In this document: piece by piece, positions 8,401 to 16,648 of the stretch | How positions within the stretch are numbered: the first letter of the stretch is position 1 | How the letters are laid out: each line of letters begins with the position of its first letter | Source of the DNA: Arthrobacter stackebrandtii | GTDB taxonomy: Bacteria > Actinomycetota > Actinomycetes > Actinomycetales > Micrococcaceae | Direction of reading: 5' to 3' | DNA: 64,000 nt | Assembly (NCBI RefSeq): GCF_017876675.1 | Contig: NZ_JAGIOI010000001.1 | Location: 620,001-684,000 of the forward strand | Translations under genes and position numbers: made by a program | The notes under the pieces: generated by a model | The model's database searches: none | What the model saw: the letters and a program-made list of their open reading frames with translations, nothing else | Told to the model about the DNA's origin: nothing

Positions 8401-8895
8401 ATGCAGGGCACAACCACGATGCTGCGCACCGGCACCCGGCTCCTGTTCATGGCCATCCTGTCCCTGGTCCTGGTGGCGCTTGGGGCCGCCGGCGCCCAAG
8501 CCATCCCCGCAGCCCCCGCCCATCCCGCGAGCTCAGTTCCGGCAGCCACTGCTGCGTCCACGGCAGCGGTGGCACTTGAGGCCGCCGCAACACCGGCACC
8601 GGAGTCCTTTGGATCGGTGGGCGCACCGGCGTCCGGCCCGGCAGGCGCACAGGACGGTCCGCCCGTCCTGGTTCAGTGGGCGGACCTGGAACAAACCACG
8701 TGCATTCCGGGGCGCAAGAAGGTCCGGCTGGAAAGCGCTGCGGTTGTCCCTTCATACGCACTCCTGCAGCATGCGCCGGAATCCGGCGGCCGGTTCCTGC
8801 CGCACGCCCAGGTCGCTGGCTCCGACGGCGTCCGGCCCTCCGGCAGGATTCCGGCGTCCCTGACCCACCTGGACCTGGGCATAGTAAGGACGTAG
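8401..8895 (+). CDS. Secreted Ala/Pro-rich protein, unknown function
   Basis: The ATG at 8401 follows a strong GGAGGGG. The 164-residue product has a signal peptide (RTGTRLLFMAILSLVLVALG core) with likely cleavage after AQA. A low-complexity Ala/Pro/Ser stretch follows and then a basic, Cys-containing tail with PGRKKVRL. Only one cysteine is present in the mature part, so it is not a dithiol protein. No family was recognised. It lies about 150 bases ahead of the DsbA-CcdA operon on the same strand and might be exported with it, but no functional link is visible. Confidence 0.6.
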   Translation: MQGTTTMLRTGTRLLFMAILSLVLVALGAAGAQAIPAAPAHPASSVPAATAASTAAVALEAAATPAPESFGSVGAPASGPAGAQDGPPVLVQWADLEQTTCIPGRKKVRLESAAVVPSYALLQHAPESGGRFLPHAQVAGSDGVRPSGRIPASLTHLDLGIVRT

Positions 8896-9045
8896 ACCAA
8901 GGTTCGCCCGCACCCGGCCGACGGCAGCAGCCAAAGGCGGGTGACCGGCGTCGAACGTGTCCTTATATATAGGCATGGCGCACGGCCGCACCGCGACATC
9001 CGCGGCGGCACTGGTTTGCGCGTGCAAAACCTTGGGAGTTTATTG

Positions 9046-9783
9046 ATGGCGGCAAAGAAGATGGCAGCGAAAAAGACGCGAAACGTGGTGCTGGCGCTGG
9101 TTCTGTGCGCGGTGTTGGTGCTGGCAGTGATTTTTGTGGGCGAGATGGCCCGGCAGGACCGGCTGGACGACGCCGGTGCACAGCTGACGGCACAGCCGGG
9201 GCCGGGAACCGCGGAAGGCACGGCACCGCCGGTTGACCTTGCGCGGCGGATCGCCGATGACCCGCTGGCGGTCGGCGCCGTGGATGCGCCCGTGGTGATG
9301 GTGGAGTACTCGGACTACACTTGCCCGTATTGCGGCGCCTATGCGCGCAAAACGCAGCCGGAGATTGTGAAGAAATATGTGGATTCCGGGCAACTGCGCA
9401 TTGAATGGCGCGACCTGCCGGTAATCGGCGAGCAGTCGGTGAGTGCCGCCGTGGCGGGGCGTGCCGCCGGCGAGCAGGGCCTGTTCTGGGAATTCAACGA
9501 TGCCGTGTACACGGCGGCGCCGGAGCGGGGCAAGGCCGACCTGTCCGAGGCCGTGCTGGTGAAGTTTGCCGAGCAGGTGGGCGTGCCGGACATGGACAAG
9601 TTCAAGGCGGACCTGCAGAGCCAGGAACTGCTGGAGCGGGTGCACACGGACATGAGGCAGGGCACGGGGCTGGGGCTGAACAGCACGCCCACATTTGTCA
9701 TCAACAACCAGGCGATCCCGGGCGCGCAGCCGATGGAAGTCTTCAGCCAGGTGATCGATGAAGCACTGGCCCAGGTGAAGTAG
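9046..9783 (+). CDS. Membrane-anchored DsbA-like thiol oxidoreductase
   Basis: After a basic start (MAAKKMAAKKTR) one hydrophobic segment at about residues 12-28 anchors the protein outside the membrane. The thioredoxin/DsbA domain has active site CPYC at residues 93-96 and the cis-proline loop STPT near 214-216. The family makes or isomerises disulfides in exported proteins. The start at 9046 follows GGGAG; an upstream in-frame extension to 8941 has no signal. It is followed two bases later by a CcdA-like membrane gene and then a CxxC membrane gene, so the three likely form one redox operon. Confidence 0.92.
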   Translation: MAAKKMAAKKTRNVVLALVLCAVLVLAVIFVGEMARQDRLDDAGAQLTAQPGPGTAEGTAPPVDLARRIADDPLAVGAVDAPVVMVEYSDYTCPYCGAYARKTQPEIVKKYVDSGQLRIEWRDLPVIGEQSVSAAVAGRAAGEQGLFWEFNDAVYTAAPERGKADLSEAVLVKFAEQVGVPDMDKFKADLQSQELLERVHTDMRQGTGLGLNSTPTFVINNQAIPGAQPMEVFSQVIDEALAQVK

Positions 9784-9785
9784 CC

Positions 9786-10649
9786 GTGGACATTGGCTAC
9801 ACGGGGGCGTTTCTGGGCGGGATCCTGACGCTGTTGAGCCCCTGCTCCGTCATGCTGCTGCCGGCGTTTTTCGCCTACGCCTTCGCCAGCCCGGGGAGGA
9901 TGCTGGGCCGCACCGCACTGTTCTACGCCGGCCTGCTGGCAACGCTGGTGCCGCTGGGACTGCTGGCCGGGCTCGTTGGATCGCTGGTCATGGAGAACCG
10001 GACGATGCTGGTGAACGTGGCGGCCGGCGTCGTGATTGTCATTGGCCTCCTGCAAATCGCGGGCGTGGAGTTTCCGGGGCTGAGCCGGCGGGCGGGTGCG
10101 GACGGGACGTCGGCGGTGTCCGTGTTTGTGCTGGGCTCCGTGTACGGCGTGGCGGGCGTGTGCGCGGGACCCATCCTCGGGTCCGTGCTCGCTGTTGCCG
10201 CGGCGGGCGGCAGTCCGGTGTACGGCGGCATCATGCTGGCCATTTTTGCGCTGGGGATGGTGCTGCCGCTGGGCGTCCTCTCGCTGCTGTGGACGCGGCT
10301 GCGCCTGGGGCAGCGCGGCTGGCTGAAGCCGCGGCGTTTCCGGGTGGGGCCGTGGGAAAACTCCGTGTGGATGGTGGTTTCCGGGCTGCTGTCGGTGGGG
10401 ATTGGCGTCCTGCTGCTGGCAACGCAGGGCACCGCGTCACTGGGCGGGGTGCTGACCATCGATGCCCAGTACGAGGCCGAATCCTGGATCGTGCGCATGT
10501 CGTCGCAGGCCTCCAACCTCTGGTTTGGCGCCGCGGCGCTGGCGCTGCTGCTCGCCGTGGGCGGGGTCTGGCTGTGGCGGTTGCGCCGGGCCGCGGCGGC
10601 CCCCGGCGGCGCGGAGACCAGCGGCGCCGAGGAGGTGGATGCCGCATGA
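9786..10649 (+). CDS. CcdA/DsbD-type transmembrane thiol electron carrier
   Basis: The 287-residue protein has six or more hydrophobic segments. The characteristic cysteine-containing segments are LSPCSVMLLPAFFAYAF (Cys20) and GVAGVCAGPILGSVLAVAA (Cys near 126), the pair that shuttles electrons across the membrane in CcdA/DsbD. The GTG start at 9786 is two bases after the DsbA-like stop, which implies coupled translation. The likely task is to exchange electrons with the preceding CPYC protein. The C-terminus is a short Ala/Glu-rich cytoplasmic tail that overlaps the next gene. Confidence 0.88.
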   Translation: MDIGYTGAFLGGILTLLSPCSVMLLPAFFAYAFASPGRMLGRTALFYAGLLATLVPLGLLAGLVGSLVMENRTMLVNVAAGVVIVIGLLQIAGVEFPGLSRRAGADGTSAVSVFVLGSVYGVAGVCAGPILGSVLAVAAAGGSPVYGGIMLAIFALGMVLPLGVLSLLWTRLRLGQRGWLKPRRFRVGPWENSVWMVVSGLLSVGIGVLLLATQGTASLGGVLTIDAQYEAESWIVRMSSQASNLWFGAAALALLLAVGGVWLWRLRRAAAAPGGAETSGAEEVDAA

Positions 10650-11107
10650 GCACGATCTTCTCCAACCTGCGGCAGTGGACCGCCCGGCGCTGGCTGGTGG
10701 CCGTGGCGGTCGCCGCCCTGGTTTATGTGGCGGTGGCCATCCCCACAGTCCTGATCCCCAACACCTTTTTCAGCCGCGAAATCCCGCCGAGCTGGTGGTC
10801 CTACGCCGCCTTGGCGGCCACGTCGGTCCTGACGGGGCTGCTCACGGCCACGTATGTGGCCTCCCCGTTGGCCCGGTCCGGCGCCACCAGCAAGTCCGGG
10901 ATCTTCGGCTCAGTCCTGGCATTTTTCGCCGTGGGCTGCCCCGTCTGCAACAAGCTGGTGCTCCTCGCGCTCGGGACAACGGGCGCCATGACCTACTTTG
11001 AGCCCCTCCAGCCGCTGCTGGCCCTGCTCTCCATCGGATTGCTGGCGTGGGCGCTGCTCCGGCGGGTTTCACAGGAGAACGCGTGCCAGGTGCCGGCTGT
11101 TTCCTGA
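10646..11107 (+). CDS. Small membrane protein with CPVC motif
   Basis: The ATG overlaps the preceding stop as ATGA, so translation is coupled. The 153-residue product has about four hydrophobic segments. Between segments two and three lies FFAVGCPVCNKLVLLALG, a CxxC pair inside or at the edge of the membrane, and another Cys lies near the end (QENACQVP). The protein is not a classic thioredoxin. Its placement behind DsbA- and CcdA-like genes suggests it passes electrons or receives them in the same relay. No named family was recognised. Confidence 0.75.
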   Translation: MSTIFSNLRQWTARRWLVAVAVAALVYVAVAIPTVLIPNTFFSREIPPSWWSYAALAATSVLTGLLTATYVASPLARSGATSKSGIFGSVLAFFAVGCPVCNKLVLLALGTTGAMTYFEPLQPLLALLSIGLLAWALLRRVSQENACQVPAVS

Positions 11108-11119
11108 TGGACGCACGAC

Positions 11120-11150
11120 GGCGGGCCGCGCCTTCTCAGGCCGGCCCGCC
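11120..11150 (+). terminator. Hairpin after the DsbA-CcdA operon
   Basis: GGCGGGCCG at 11120-11128 pairs perfectly with CGGCCCGCC at 11142-11150, 12 bases downstream of the last stop. There is no long T-run but the stem is very G/C-rich. Confidence 0.6.
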
Positions 11151-11386
11151 CTTCGCCGTGGTTGCGCCGCCAGAACCAGACGGACAGGGAACCCGTCAAG
11201 CGATCGTCTCAACCAGCAACATCCGCAAGCTGCGGAACACACCGCAATTCGACTCAGGGTCCGGTCCAGCTCATGCCCGCGGGTACAAGGAAAACAGGCA
11301 GAAACCGCCTTCAATGTCGTGAGAGCGGGCCTGTCCTCGCCAGTGCAAGGATATTTCCACTGCATCGGCGAACTCTGGCACTGCAC

Positions 11387-12277
11387 TCAATCAACTTGTC
11401 CCGGACTGACTTCGGCCAGCTTCCCCTCCAGCCACACCACTACCTCCGGCCACAAGCCGTCCCGGAGTCCGCGGCGGAAGAAGCCCATGTGTCCGATGGC
11501 CGGAACACCGAATTCGGCCGGGGAATATGTCCGCCGCTCAACACTCGCCGCGGTCATGTGGTCCGTGATCGCTTCGATCTGCTGCGGCGTGGCCCAGGGG
11601 TCGTCGCTGAAGCCGATGGACAGCATCGGCCCGGTGACCGACGCGGCCTTCTCGAGCGCCCGCATGGTCGGATCGTCAAAGAAGTACCCGCGATGCTTGG
11701 ACCAACTGCTCCATTCCAGCATCGCCGCTGCCGGGAAGTCCTCCCCCAGGCCCAGCTTACTGCCGGGCATGTAGCCCAAGACCTTGGTGGCCAGCGGACC
11801 CGCTCCACTCAACACGAACCGAACTTTTGCACGCTCTGCCACTCCCCGCACAGTCGCCGTCACACCAGCGTGTGAAGCAATGGCCACCATGCCGTCCAAC
11901 CCGTCGGTGCCGGCACCCAGGGCGAGCGCGTGCGCACCCACGCTGTGCCCGATCGCAAGTCGCGGCAATTCAGGGAACCGGGCAGCCGCCCATTCTGCGA
12001 CGTCAGGAACGTCTTCAAACATCCAGTCCCGCACGCGGACCTGTGCGAAGGTCTTGGGTGCACCCGACCGCCCCGTACCGCGGTAGTCATACGTCACCAC
12101 CGCGTACCCCTGTCCGGCCAGAAATTCGGAGAAGCCCAGATACAGGCGCTCCGGGACGGCCGTCGCCGGATGAATCACCACCAAGGCCCGCGGTTCGCCG
12201 TCGGCCGGCTCCCGCAGTGTGCCGCGAATCAGCCCTCCGCCACGTGACTCTATGGTCAGATCGGCCGCAGTTACCAT
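11387..12277 (-). CDS. Alpha/beta hydrolase
   Basis: The fold shows VVIHPATAVPERLY for the oxyanion region, TYDYRGTGRSG, and the nucleophile elbow AIGHSVGAHA with Ser in GHSVG. GFSDDPWATP supplies a likely acid, and AIGHMGFFRRG a likely catalytic His. The start is uncertain: ATG codons at 12307, 12298 and 12277 are in frame. The last is preferred because a near-perfect palindrome (12289-12306) covers the others. The 296-residue product resembles the plant/bacterial serine aminopeptidase-like hydrolases. The gene lies downstream of an acyl-CoA dehydrogenase on the same strand, so it may act on acyl esters. Confidence 0.82.
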   Translation of the reverse strand: MVTAADLTIESRGGGLIRGTLREPADGEPRALVVIHPATAVPERLYLGFSEFLAGQGYAVVTYDYRGTGRSGAPKTFAQVRVRDWMFEDVPDVAEWAAARFPELPRLAIGHSVGAHALALGAGTDGLDGMVAIASHAGVTATVRGVAERAKVRFVLSGAGPLATKVLGYMPGSKLGLGEDFPAAAMLEWSSWSKHRGYFFDDPTMRALEKAASVTGPMLSIGFSDDPWATPQQIEAITDHMTAASVERRTYSPAEFGVPAIGHMGFFRRGLRDGLWPEVVVWLEGKLAEVSPGQVD

Positions 12278-12288
12278 CTCTTCCACAT

Positions 12289-12306
12289 TGTTACCCATGA
12301 GTAACA
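12289..12306. promoter_or_regulatory. Palindrome, possible repressor operator
   Basis: TGTTACCCATGAGTAACA has perfect TGTTAC/GTAACA half-sites with a near-palindromic CATG centre. It overlaps two of the candidate start codons of the hydrolase gene. The form is typical of TetR- or GntR-type operators. No regulator gene is adjacent. Confidence 0.45.
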
Positions 12307-12389
12307 TGCTAGATGGTGCCCGCTGCGGTGTCAGCACATTACGCCCGCTGTCAGCTCCCAGGATGACAAAACCCGGCGTATCGGCTGCC

Positions 12390-14066
12390 CTACGCCCTCG
12401 CCAGTATCGCAGCCAAGTCGGCCGACGGCGCCAGCCCCCCATAGTTAAAGGTGCGGTCGGCTCCCAGCCGGGCGTCGACAAACGCATCGGACACGGCTGC
12501 CGGGGCGAACCTGATCAGCAAAGATGCCTGGAGCGCCAGCGCCATGCGCTCCACAACATTGCGGGCCTGCCCGGCAAAGTCCTGCGGCGCCTGCGCCACA
12601 GCGGCCACCCCTTCGCGAAGCACGGCTACAGAGTCGTCAAACACCCGGTTCTCCCCCGAGGCGATCCGGACCTCGGCGAAGAATGCCTCCACCGATTCTG
12701 GCTCAGTGGCCATGGCCCGCAGCACGTCGAGCGCGATCACGTTGCCGGTTCCCTCCCAGATCGCCATGACCGGCTGCTCGCGGTATCGCATCGCCAAGGG
12801 AAAGTCTTCGATGTAGCCGTTGCCGCCCAGGCATTCCATGGCTTCGTAGGCGTGGTTGGGCCCGCGCTTGCACACCCAGTATTTGGTGACCGCAGTCGCC
12901 AGGCGACGGAAGGCACGCTCGGAGGGTCCGGCGTCGTTGTCAAAAGCGCGGGACAGGCGCATGCTGACCACCGTGGCCGCCTCCGATTCGAGCGCCAGGT
13001 CCGCGAGGACGTTGGTCATGGCGGCCTGGTCTATCAGGCGGGCGCCAAATGCGCGTCGGTGCCGGGTGTGCCACACCGCCTCGGCGACAGACTGGCGCAT
13101 GCCGGCGGCCGTGCCGAGAATGCAGTCCAGGCGGGTCTGGCCCACCATGCCCATGATGGCGCGGACGCCGCGGCCGGGCTCGCCGATTCGCCAGCCGGCC
13201 GTGTTGGCAAATTCCACCTCGCTGGAGGCGTTGGACCGGTTCCCCACCTTGTCCTTGAGCCGCTGCAGCATGAAGACATTGCGCGTGCCGTCGGGCAGGA
13301 CCCGCGGAACGAGGAAACAGCCCAGCCCGGCGTCATCCTGTGCAAGCACCAGGAAGGCATCGGACATCGGCGCAGAGCAAAACCACTTGTGCCCGGTCAG
13401 CAGGTGGCGGTCTCCCGCCGCTTCGGCGCGGGTGGTGTTGGCACGCACGTCCGAGCCGCCCTGTTTCTCGGTCATGGCCATGCCGAAAAGCGCGCCAGGC
13501 TTTCCCCGTGCGAGCTCGGGGCTGTACTGCCGCGAGTAGAGCCGCGGCAGCCACTCCCCCGCCAGTTCCGGCGCCAGCTGCAGGGAGTCGACGGCGGCAT
13601 GACTCATGGAGACAGGACACGCATGCCCGGGCTCCACCTGCGCAAAGAGCATGAACTGCGCCGCACGCAGGGCATTGGCCCCCTTGCCGGGATCCTCCCA
13701 CGCGGAGGTGTGGGCTCCCGCGGCTACAGCCTGCCCAATGACCCGGTGGTATGAGGGGTGGTACTCAACCTCGTCGATCCGCTCGCCGTATTTGTTGTGC
13801 GTGTGCAGGATGGGAGGGTTCCTATGGGCCAGGCGCGCGTCGTCCTGGAATTGTGCTGAACCCACGACGGCGCCAGTTGCCTCGAGTTCCCCGTCGCCTT
13901 CCGCTTCGCCCACCGAGTGCAGGTATTGCTGCAGAGGGATGTTGGCCGTGTACTCGTTGATGTCCACGCGGGGAGGCGGCTGGTTGAGCACGCGGTGCGT
14001 TGCATTGCTGGCGGACGGGCTGTCGGTGAGGGGTCCGGCGGTCATGCCGGCATCGGTGGCGGTCAT
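12390..14066 (-). CDS. AidB-type acyl-CoA dehydrogenase
   Basis: The 558-residue length and motifs match the AidB branch rather than ordinary 380-residue acyl-CoA dehydrogenases. AMTEKQGGSDVRANTT lies in the flavin site, followed by LTGHKWFCSAPMSDAFLVLAQ, and by IWEGTGNVIALDVLRA near the C-terminus. Q-x-YRxxRHRRAFG-like helix residues read WHTRHRRAFGARL. E. coli AidB is an FAD protein of the adaptive response that binds DNA and shows weak dehydrogenase activity; actinobacterial members are mostly uncharacterised. It may share regulation with the hydrolase downstream. Confidence 0.93.
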   Translation of the reverse strand: MTATDAGMTAGPLTDSPSASNATHRVLNQPPPRVDINEYTANIPLQQYLHSVGEAEGDGELEATGAVVGSAQFQDDARLAHRNPPILHTHNKYGERIDEVEYHPSYHRVIGQAVAAGAHTSAWEDPGKGANALRAAQFMLFAQVEPGHACPVSMSHAAVDSLQLAPELAGEWLPRLYSRQYSPELARGKPGALFGMAMTEKQGGSDVRANTTRAEAAGDRHLLTGHKWFCSAPMSDAFLVLAQDDAGLGCFLVPRVLPDGTRNVFMLQRLKDKVGNRSNASSEVEFANTAGWRIGEPGRGVRAIMGMVGQTRLDCILGTAAGMRQSVAEAVWHTRHRRAFGARLIDQAAMTNVLADLALESEAATVVSMRLSRAFDNDAGPSERAFRRLATAVTKYWVCKRGPNHAYEAMECLGGNGYIEDFPLAMRYREQPVMAIWEGTGNVIALDVLRAMATEPESVEAFFAEVRIASGENRVFDDSVAVLREGVAAVAQAPQDFAGQARNVVERMALALQASLLIRFAPAAVSDAFVDARLGADRTFNYGGLAPSADLAAILARA

Positions 14067-14275
14067 GTCTTCAGGCTACGCCGTGGGTCAAGGGCGGGGT
14101 GACTCCATCATGATTCGGCTTGGCTTGACGGACACAGGCAGGCTGAAGCTCACACAGCCGGCAGTGGCCACCTGAATCTGTTCCCGCGATTTCAAAGTTA
14201 GGGAAAGGCCATCGTGAGGATGGAGTTGGCTTCGGATCATTCCCCACCGGTGCCGGATTCCCCGACCCGCGCCGG

Positions 14276-14749
14276 CTATGAGCCCTGCTGTTGCTTTTTG
14301 CCCTTGGCCTTGATGGCTTTGGGATCGCCCTGGAAGTAGTCGGTCCAGTGGAGCAGCTGGCCGGATGCGGCAAAAGCGTCGGCTGCCTTCGCAACAACCT
14401 TGAAGACGAGGTCGTTTCCACGTCGGGGAAAGCCGTTGCTGGTAATGGTCACGGCATGATTGCCATGCTGGTCGATTTCGGAGGAAATGAGCACATCAAT
14501 GGTAAGTTCCCAGCGCTGCAACTTCTCCGGCAACAGGAAGCTGGGGAAGAATTCGGTGTCGGCCACCAGGTCCTTCCAGAAGTTGCCGTAGCGCAGCCTG
14601 ACTGGGCTCGCGCCGGGTGCCGAGGTGACCTTGAACTTCTCCTTCTCCAGCACCTGCACAAACGGCAGGACCGGGTGCGCCACCGAGCCGTCAACCACAA
14701 AGGTGCGTGCGGGGATGCCGAAGGGAAGCCCCGAGCCGTAGATCTTCAT
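14276..14749 (-). CDS. Hypothetical protein, 157 residues
   Basis: The protein is soluble, with no signal peptide or membrane segment. It has aromatic and charged stretches (YGNFWKDLVADTEFFPSFLLPEKLQRWELTIDVLIS) and ends in a Lys/Gln-rich tail (KAKGKKQQQGS). Codon use is host-like, so it is probably real. No family was recognised. It lies between the AidB-type gene and the DUF1810 gene, all on the minus strand but with gaps that do not suggest a tight operon. About 210 bases upstream of it toward AidB contain no gene. Confidence 0.6.
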   Translation of the reverse strand: MKIYGSGLPFGIPARTFVVDGSVAHPVLPFVQVLEKEKFKVTSAPGASPVRLRYGNFWKDLVADTEFFPSFLLPEKLQRWELTIDVLISSEIDQHGNHAVTITSNGFPRRGNDLVFKVVAKAADAFAASGQLLHWTDYFQGDPKAIKAKGKKQQQGS

Positions 14750-14788
14750 GGCTCCAGATTATCCCGACAGCCCGGCGGGCATGACCTG

Positions 14789-15223
14789 TTACTCCTGTGC
14801 ACCCCACGCATCGAGGATCCGCAGCGTGGCGGAGTCCGGGACGCCGTCGTAGAACCGGTCCAACACCTCGCCAAAAACAGCATCCCCGGGCGCGACAGCC
14901 TGGAACAGTGTCATCGACGAGCGCAGCTTCATGGCGTCCACCTGCCCCATGATGTCCGCGGCCGACGCGCCGGGAGCCGCGAGCAGCAGCCCGGCGCACT
15001 CGCGCAGCCGTGCGCCGAGGACCGGGTGGGCAACGTATGCCACGGCCTCGGCCAGGGACGCCAAGCCGTAGAACTGCGCGATGGGGCTCCGGCCCAGGCC
15101 CGCAGCCTGCGGAAACACAAACCACATCCAGTGTCCCCGCTTGAGCCCGGCACCCAACTCAGCCTTGGCGCCGTCGTACATCCCTTCCTGGGCCGCCACG
15201 AAACGGTCCAGGTCAAAGTCCAC
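14789..15223 (-). CDS. DUF1810 family protein
   Basis: The 144-residue product opens DFDLDRFVAAQEGMYDGAKA and contains the family hallmark GHWMWFVFPQAAGLGRSPIAQFY, then ASLAEAVAYVAHPVLGARLREC. DUF1810 proteins are small and of unknown function, common in proteobacteria and actinobacteria. The GTG start at 15223 overlaps the end of the upstream hydrolase gene by 11 bases, which indicates translational coupling. The open frame continues far upstream, but that part is in another frame of the hydrolase gene and is not coding. Confidence 0.88.
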   Translation of the reverse strand: MDFDLDRFVAAQEGMYDGAKAELGAGLKRGHWMWFVFPQAAGLGRSPIAQFYGLASLAEAVAYVAHPVLGARLRECAGLLLAAPGASAADIMGQVDAMKLRSSMTLFQAVAPGDAVFGEVLDRFYDGVPDSATLRILDAWGAQE

Positions 15224-15887
15224 TGCAGGCCCCGTCCAGGAACTCCGCCACCTCGCGCGGGCGCGATAGCACCGGGGCGTGGCTGGAGGCGATTTCGGTG
15301 ACGGCGGCACCCATCCGCTCCGCCATTTCACGCTGCAACACGGGCGAAACGCAGCGGTCTGCCGTGGCGACCAGGTAGTGCGAGGGCAGCTCCAGCCAGG
15401 CGGGCGGGCCCACGTCGACCCGGTCCAGCCCGATCCGGACCATCCGCTGCGTGGCGGCGGCAACGGCAACAGCCTCGGCGGGGGCGTCGGCGGCCAGCAA
15501 CTCGCCAAATGTGGCACGGCGGATGTAGGTGTGGTTGCCGGAAACCACCACGTGCGCCGGGATTTCGTTGGGATACTTGCGTGACAGACGGCTGACGGAT
15601 TCCCCCTCCGCCGGGGCAAAGGCGGCCACATAGGCGAGCGCCTTGACGGCCTCCACGCCCTTGGCAGCTTCGCCGATCACCGCTCCCCCGTAGGACCAGC
15701 CCGCCAACAGGACGGGACCGTCAACGGTGGCGAGGGTGCGGCGGACGGAGGCAACGTCGTCGTCCATGGATTCCAGGGCCAGCTGGGCGGCGACCGGCGT
15801 GTGGCCCATGGCGCGCAGCACGGTGATGACCTGTGCCCAGCTGGACCCGTCCGACCACAGTCCGTGGACCAGGACAATTGTTGCCAC
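15213..15887 (-). CDS. Alpha/beta hydrolase, EstC/salicylate-esterase-like
   Basis: The GTG at 15887 is chosen because AGGAAGAGG stands seven bases before it; an ATG at 15917 is an alternative. The 224 residues show IVLVHGLWSDGSSW, the nucleophile elbow LLAGWSYGGAVI, and the catalytic His in ASSHAPVLSRPREVAEFL, a pattern typical of small plant-esterase-like hydrolases. Substrates in this family are small esters or lactones. It is translationally linked to DUF1810. Confidence 0.87.
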   Translation of the reverse strand: MATIVLVHGLWSDGSSWAQVITVLRAMGHTPVAAQLALESMDDDVASVRRTLATVDGPVLLAGWSYGGAVIGEAAKGVEAVKALAYVAAFAPAEGESVSRLSRKYPNEIPAHVVVSGNHTYIRRATFGELLAADAPAEAVAVAAATQRMVRIGLDRVDVGPPAWLELPSHYLVATADRCVSPVLQREMAERMGAAVTEIASSHAPVLSRPREVAEFLDGACSGL

Positions 15888-15947
15888 GCCGGCACCTCTT
15901 CCTTGAGCTACTTTCAAACTATCAAAGCACGACGCCGGCCTGCCGCC

Positions 15948-16598
15948 TCAGTGGGTTGCGCCGGCTCCCAGCGCGATGTCGCCGGTGGTGGCAAGGGCCG
16001 TGCGGGCGACGATTTCCAGTCCGCGCGCCATCTGCGCCACGGGCATGGACGGCGTCCCGGTGCCCGAGGCCTGTTCCGGCGCGTACGGCACGTGGATGAA
16101 CCCGCCCCGCGTGCCGGGCAGCGTCGACAGCTGGTGCATGAGCGCATAAAACACGTGGTTGCAGACAAACGTCCCGGCAGTTTGGGACACCCTGGCAGGG
16201 ATTCCGGCGTCGGTCAGCGCTGCAAGGCACGCCTTCACCGGCAGGGTGGCGAAGTAGGCCGCGGGGCCGTTGGCGGCAACGGGCACGTCGATGGGCGAGC
16301 GCCCGGCATTGTCCGGAATCCGCGCGTCGTCAATGTTGACGGCCACCCGCTCCAGCGCGAGCTGCTCGGTCCCGCCGGCCTGCCCCACGGCCAGCACCAG
16401 GTCAAGACTCCCCCGGGCCCGGGCCTGCGCAGTCGCGGCAGCCAGGACGTCGGCCGCGGTGCCAAACTCCACGGGCAACAGGACCGCCTGTGCCGGATAT
16501 CCGGCGTCGGACAGCGCCTCGGCGGCCAGTTGCGCGGCGGGCCACGACGGGTTGAAGGACTCGCCGCCGAAGGGCTCAAAACCGGTCAAGAGGATCAT
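15948..16598 (-). CDS. pcp: Pyroglutamyl-peptidase I
   Basis: This cysteine peptidase removes N-terminal pyroglutamate from peptides. All family signatures are visible: LTGFEPFGGESFNPSW, the glutamate region GTEQLALERVAVN, the nucleophile in AGTFVCNHVFYALMH, and the catalytic His in FIHVPYAPEQ. The 216-residue length is normal. There is no signal peptide, so it is cytoplasmic. The gene stands alone between the hydrolase gene and a large membrane protein gene on the same strand. Confidence 0.97.
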   Translation of the reverse strand: MILLTGFEPFGGESFNPSWPAAQLAAEALSDAGYPAQAVLLPVEFGTAADVLAAATAQARARGSLDLVLAVGQAGGTEQLALERVAVNIDDARIPDNAGRSPIDVPVAANGPAAYFATLPVKACLAALTDAGIPARVSQTAGTFVCNHVFYALMHQLSTLPGTRGGFIHVPYAPEQASGTGTPSMPVAQMARGLEIVARTALATTGDIALGAGATH

Positions 16599-16648
16599 GG
16601 TTCAACTCTAGGCTGCCGGCCTGGCAGGGTCGACGGCGCTGGGCCGGG

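Noticed and set aside
15224-15631. N-terminal extension of the DUF1810 protein
   Set aside because: It is a shadow of the hydrolase gene in another frame; the GTG at 15223 fits the family's length.
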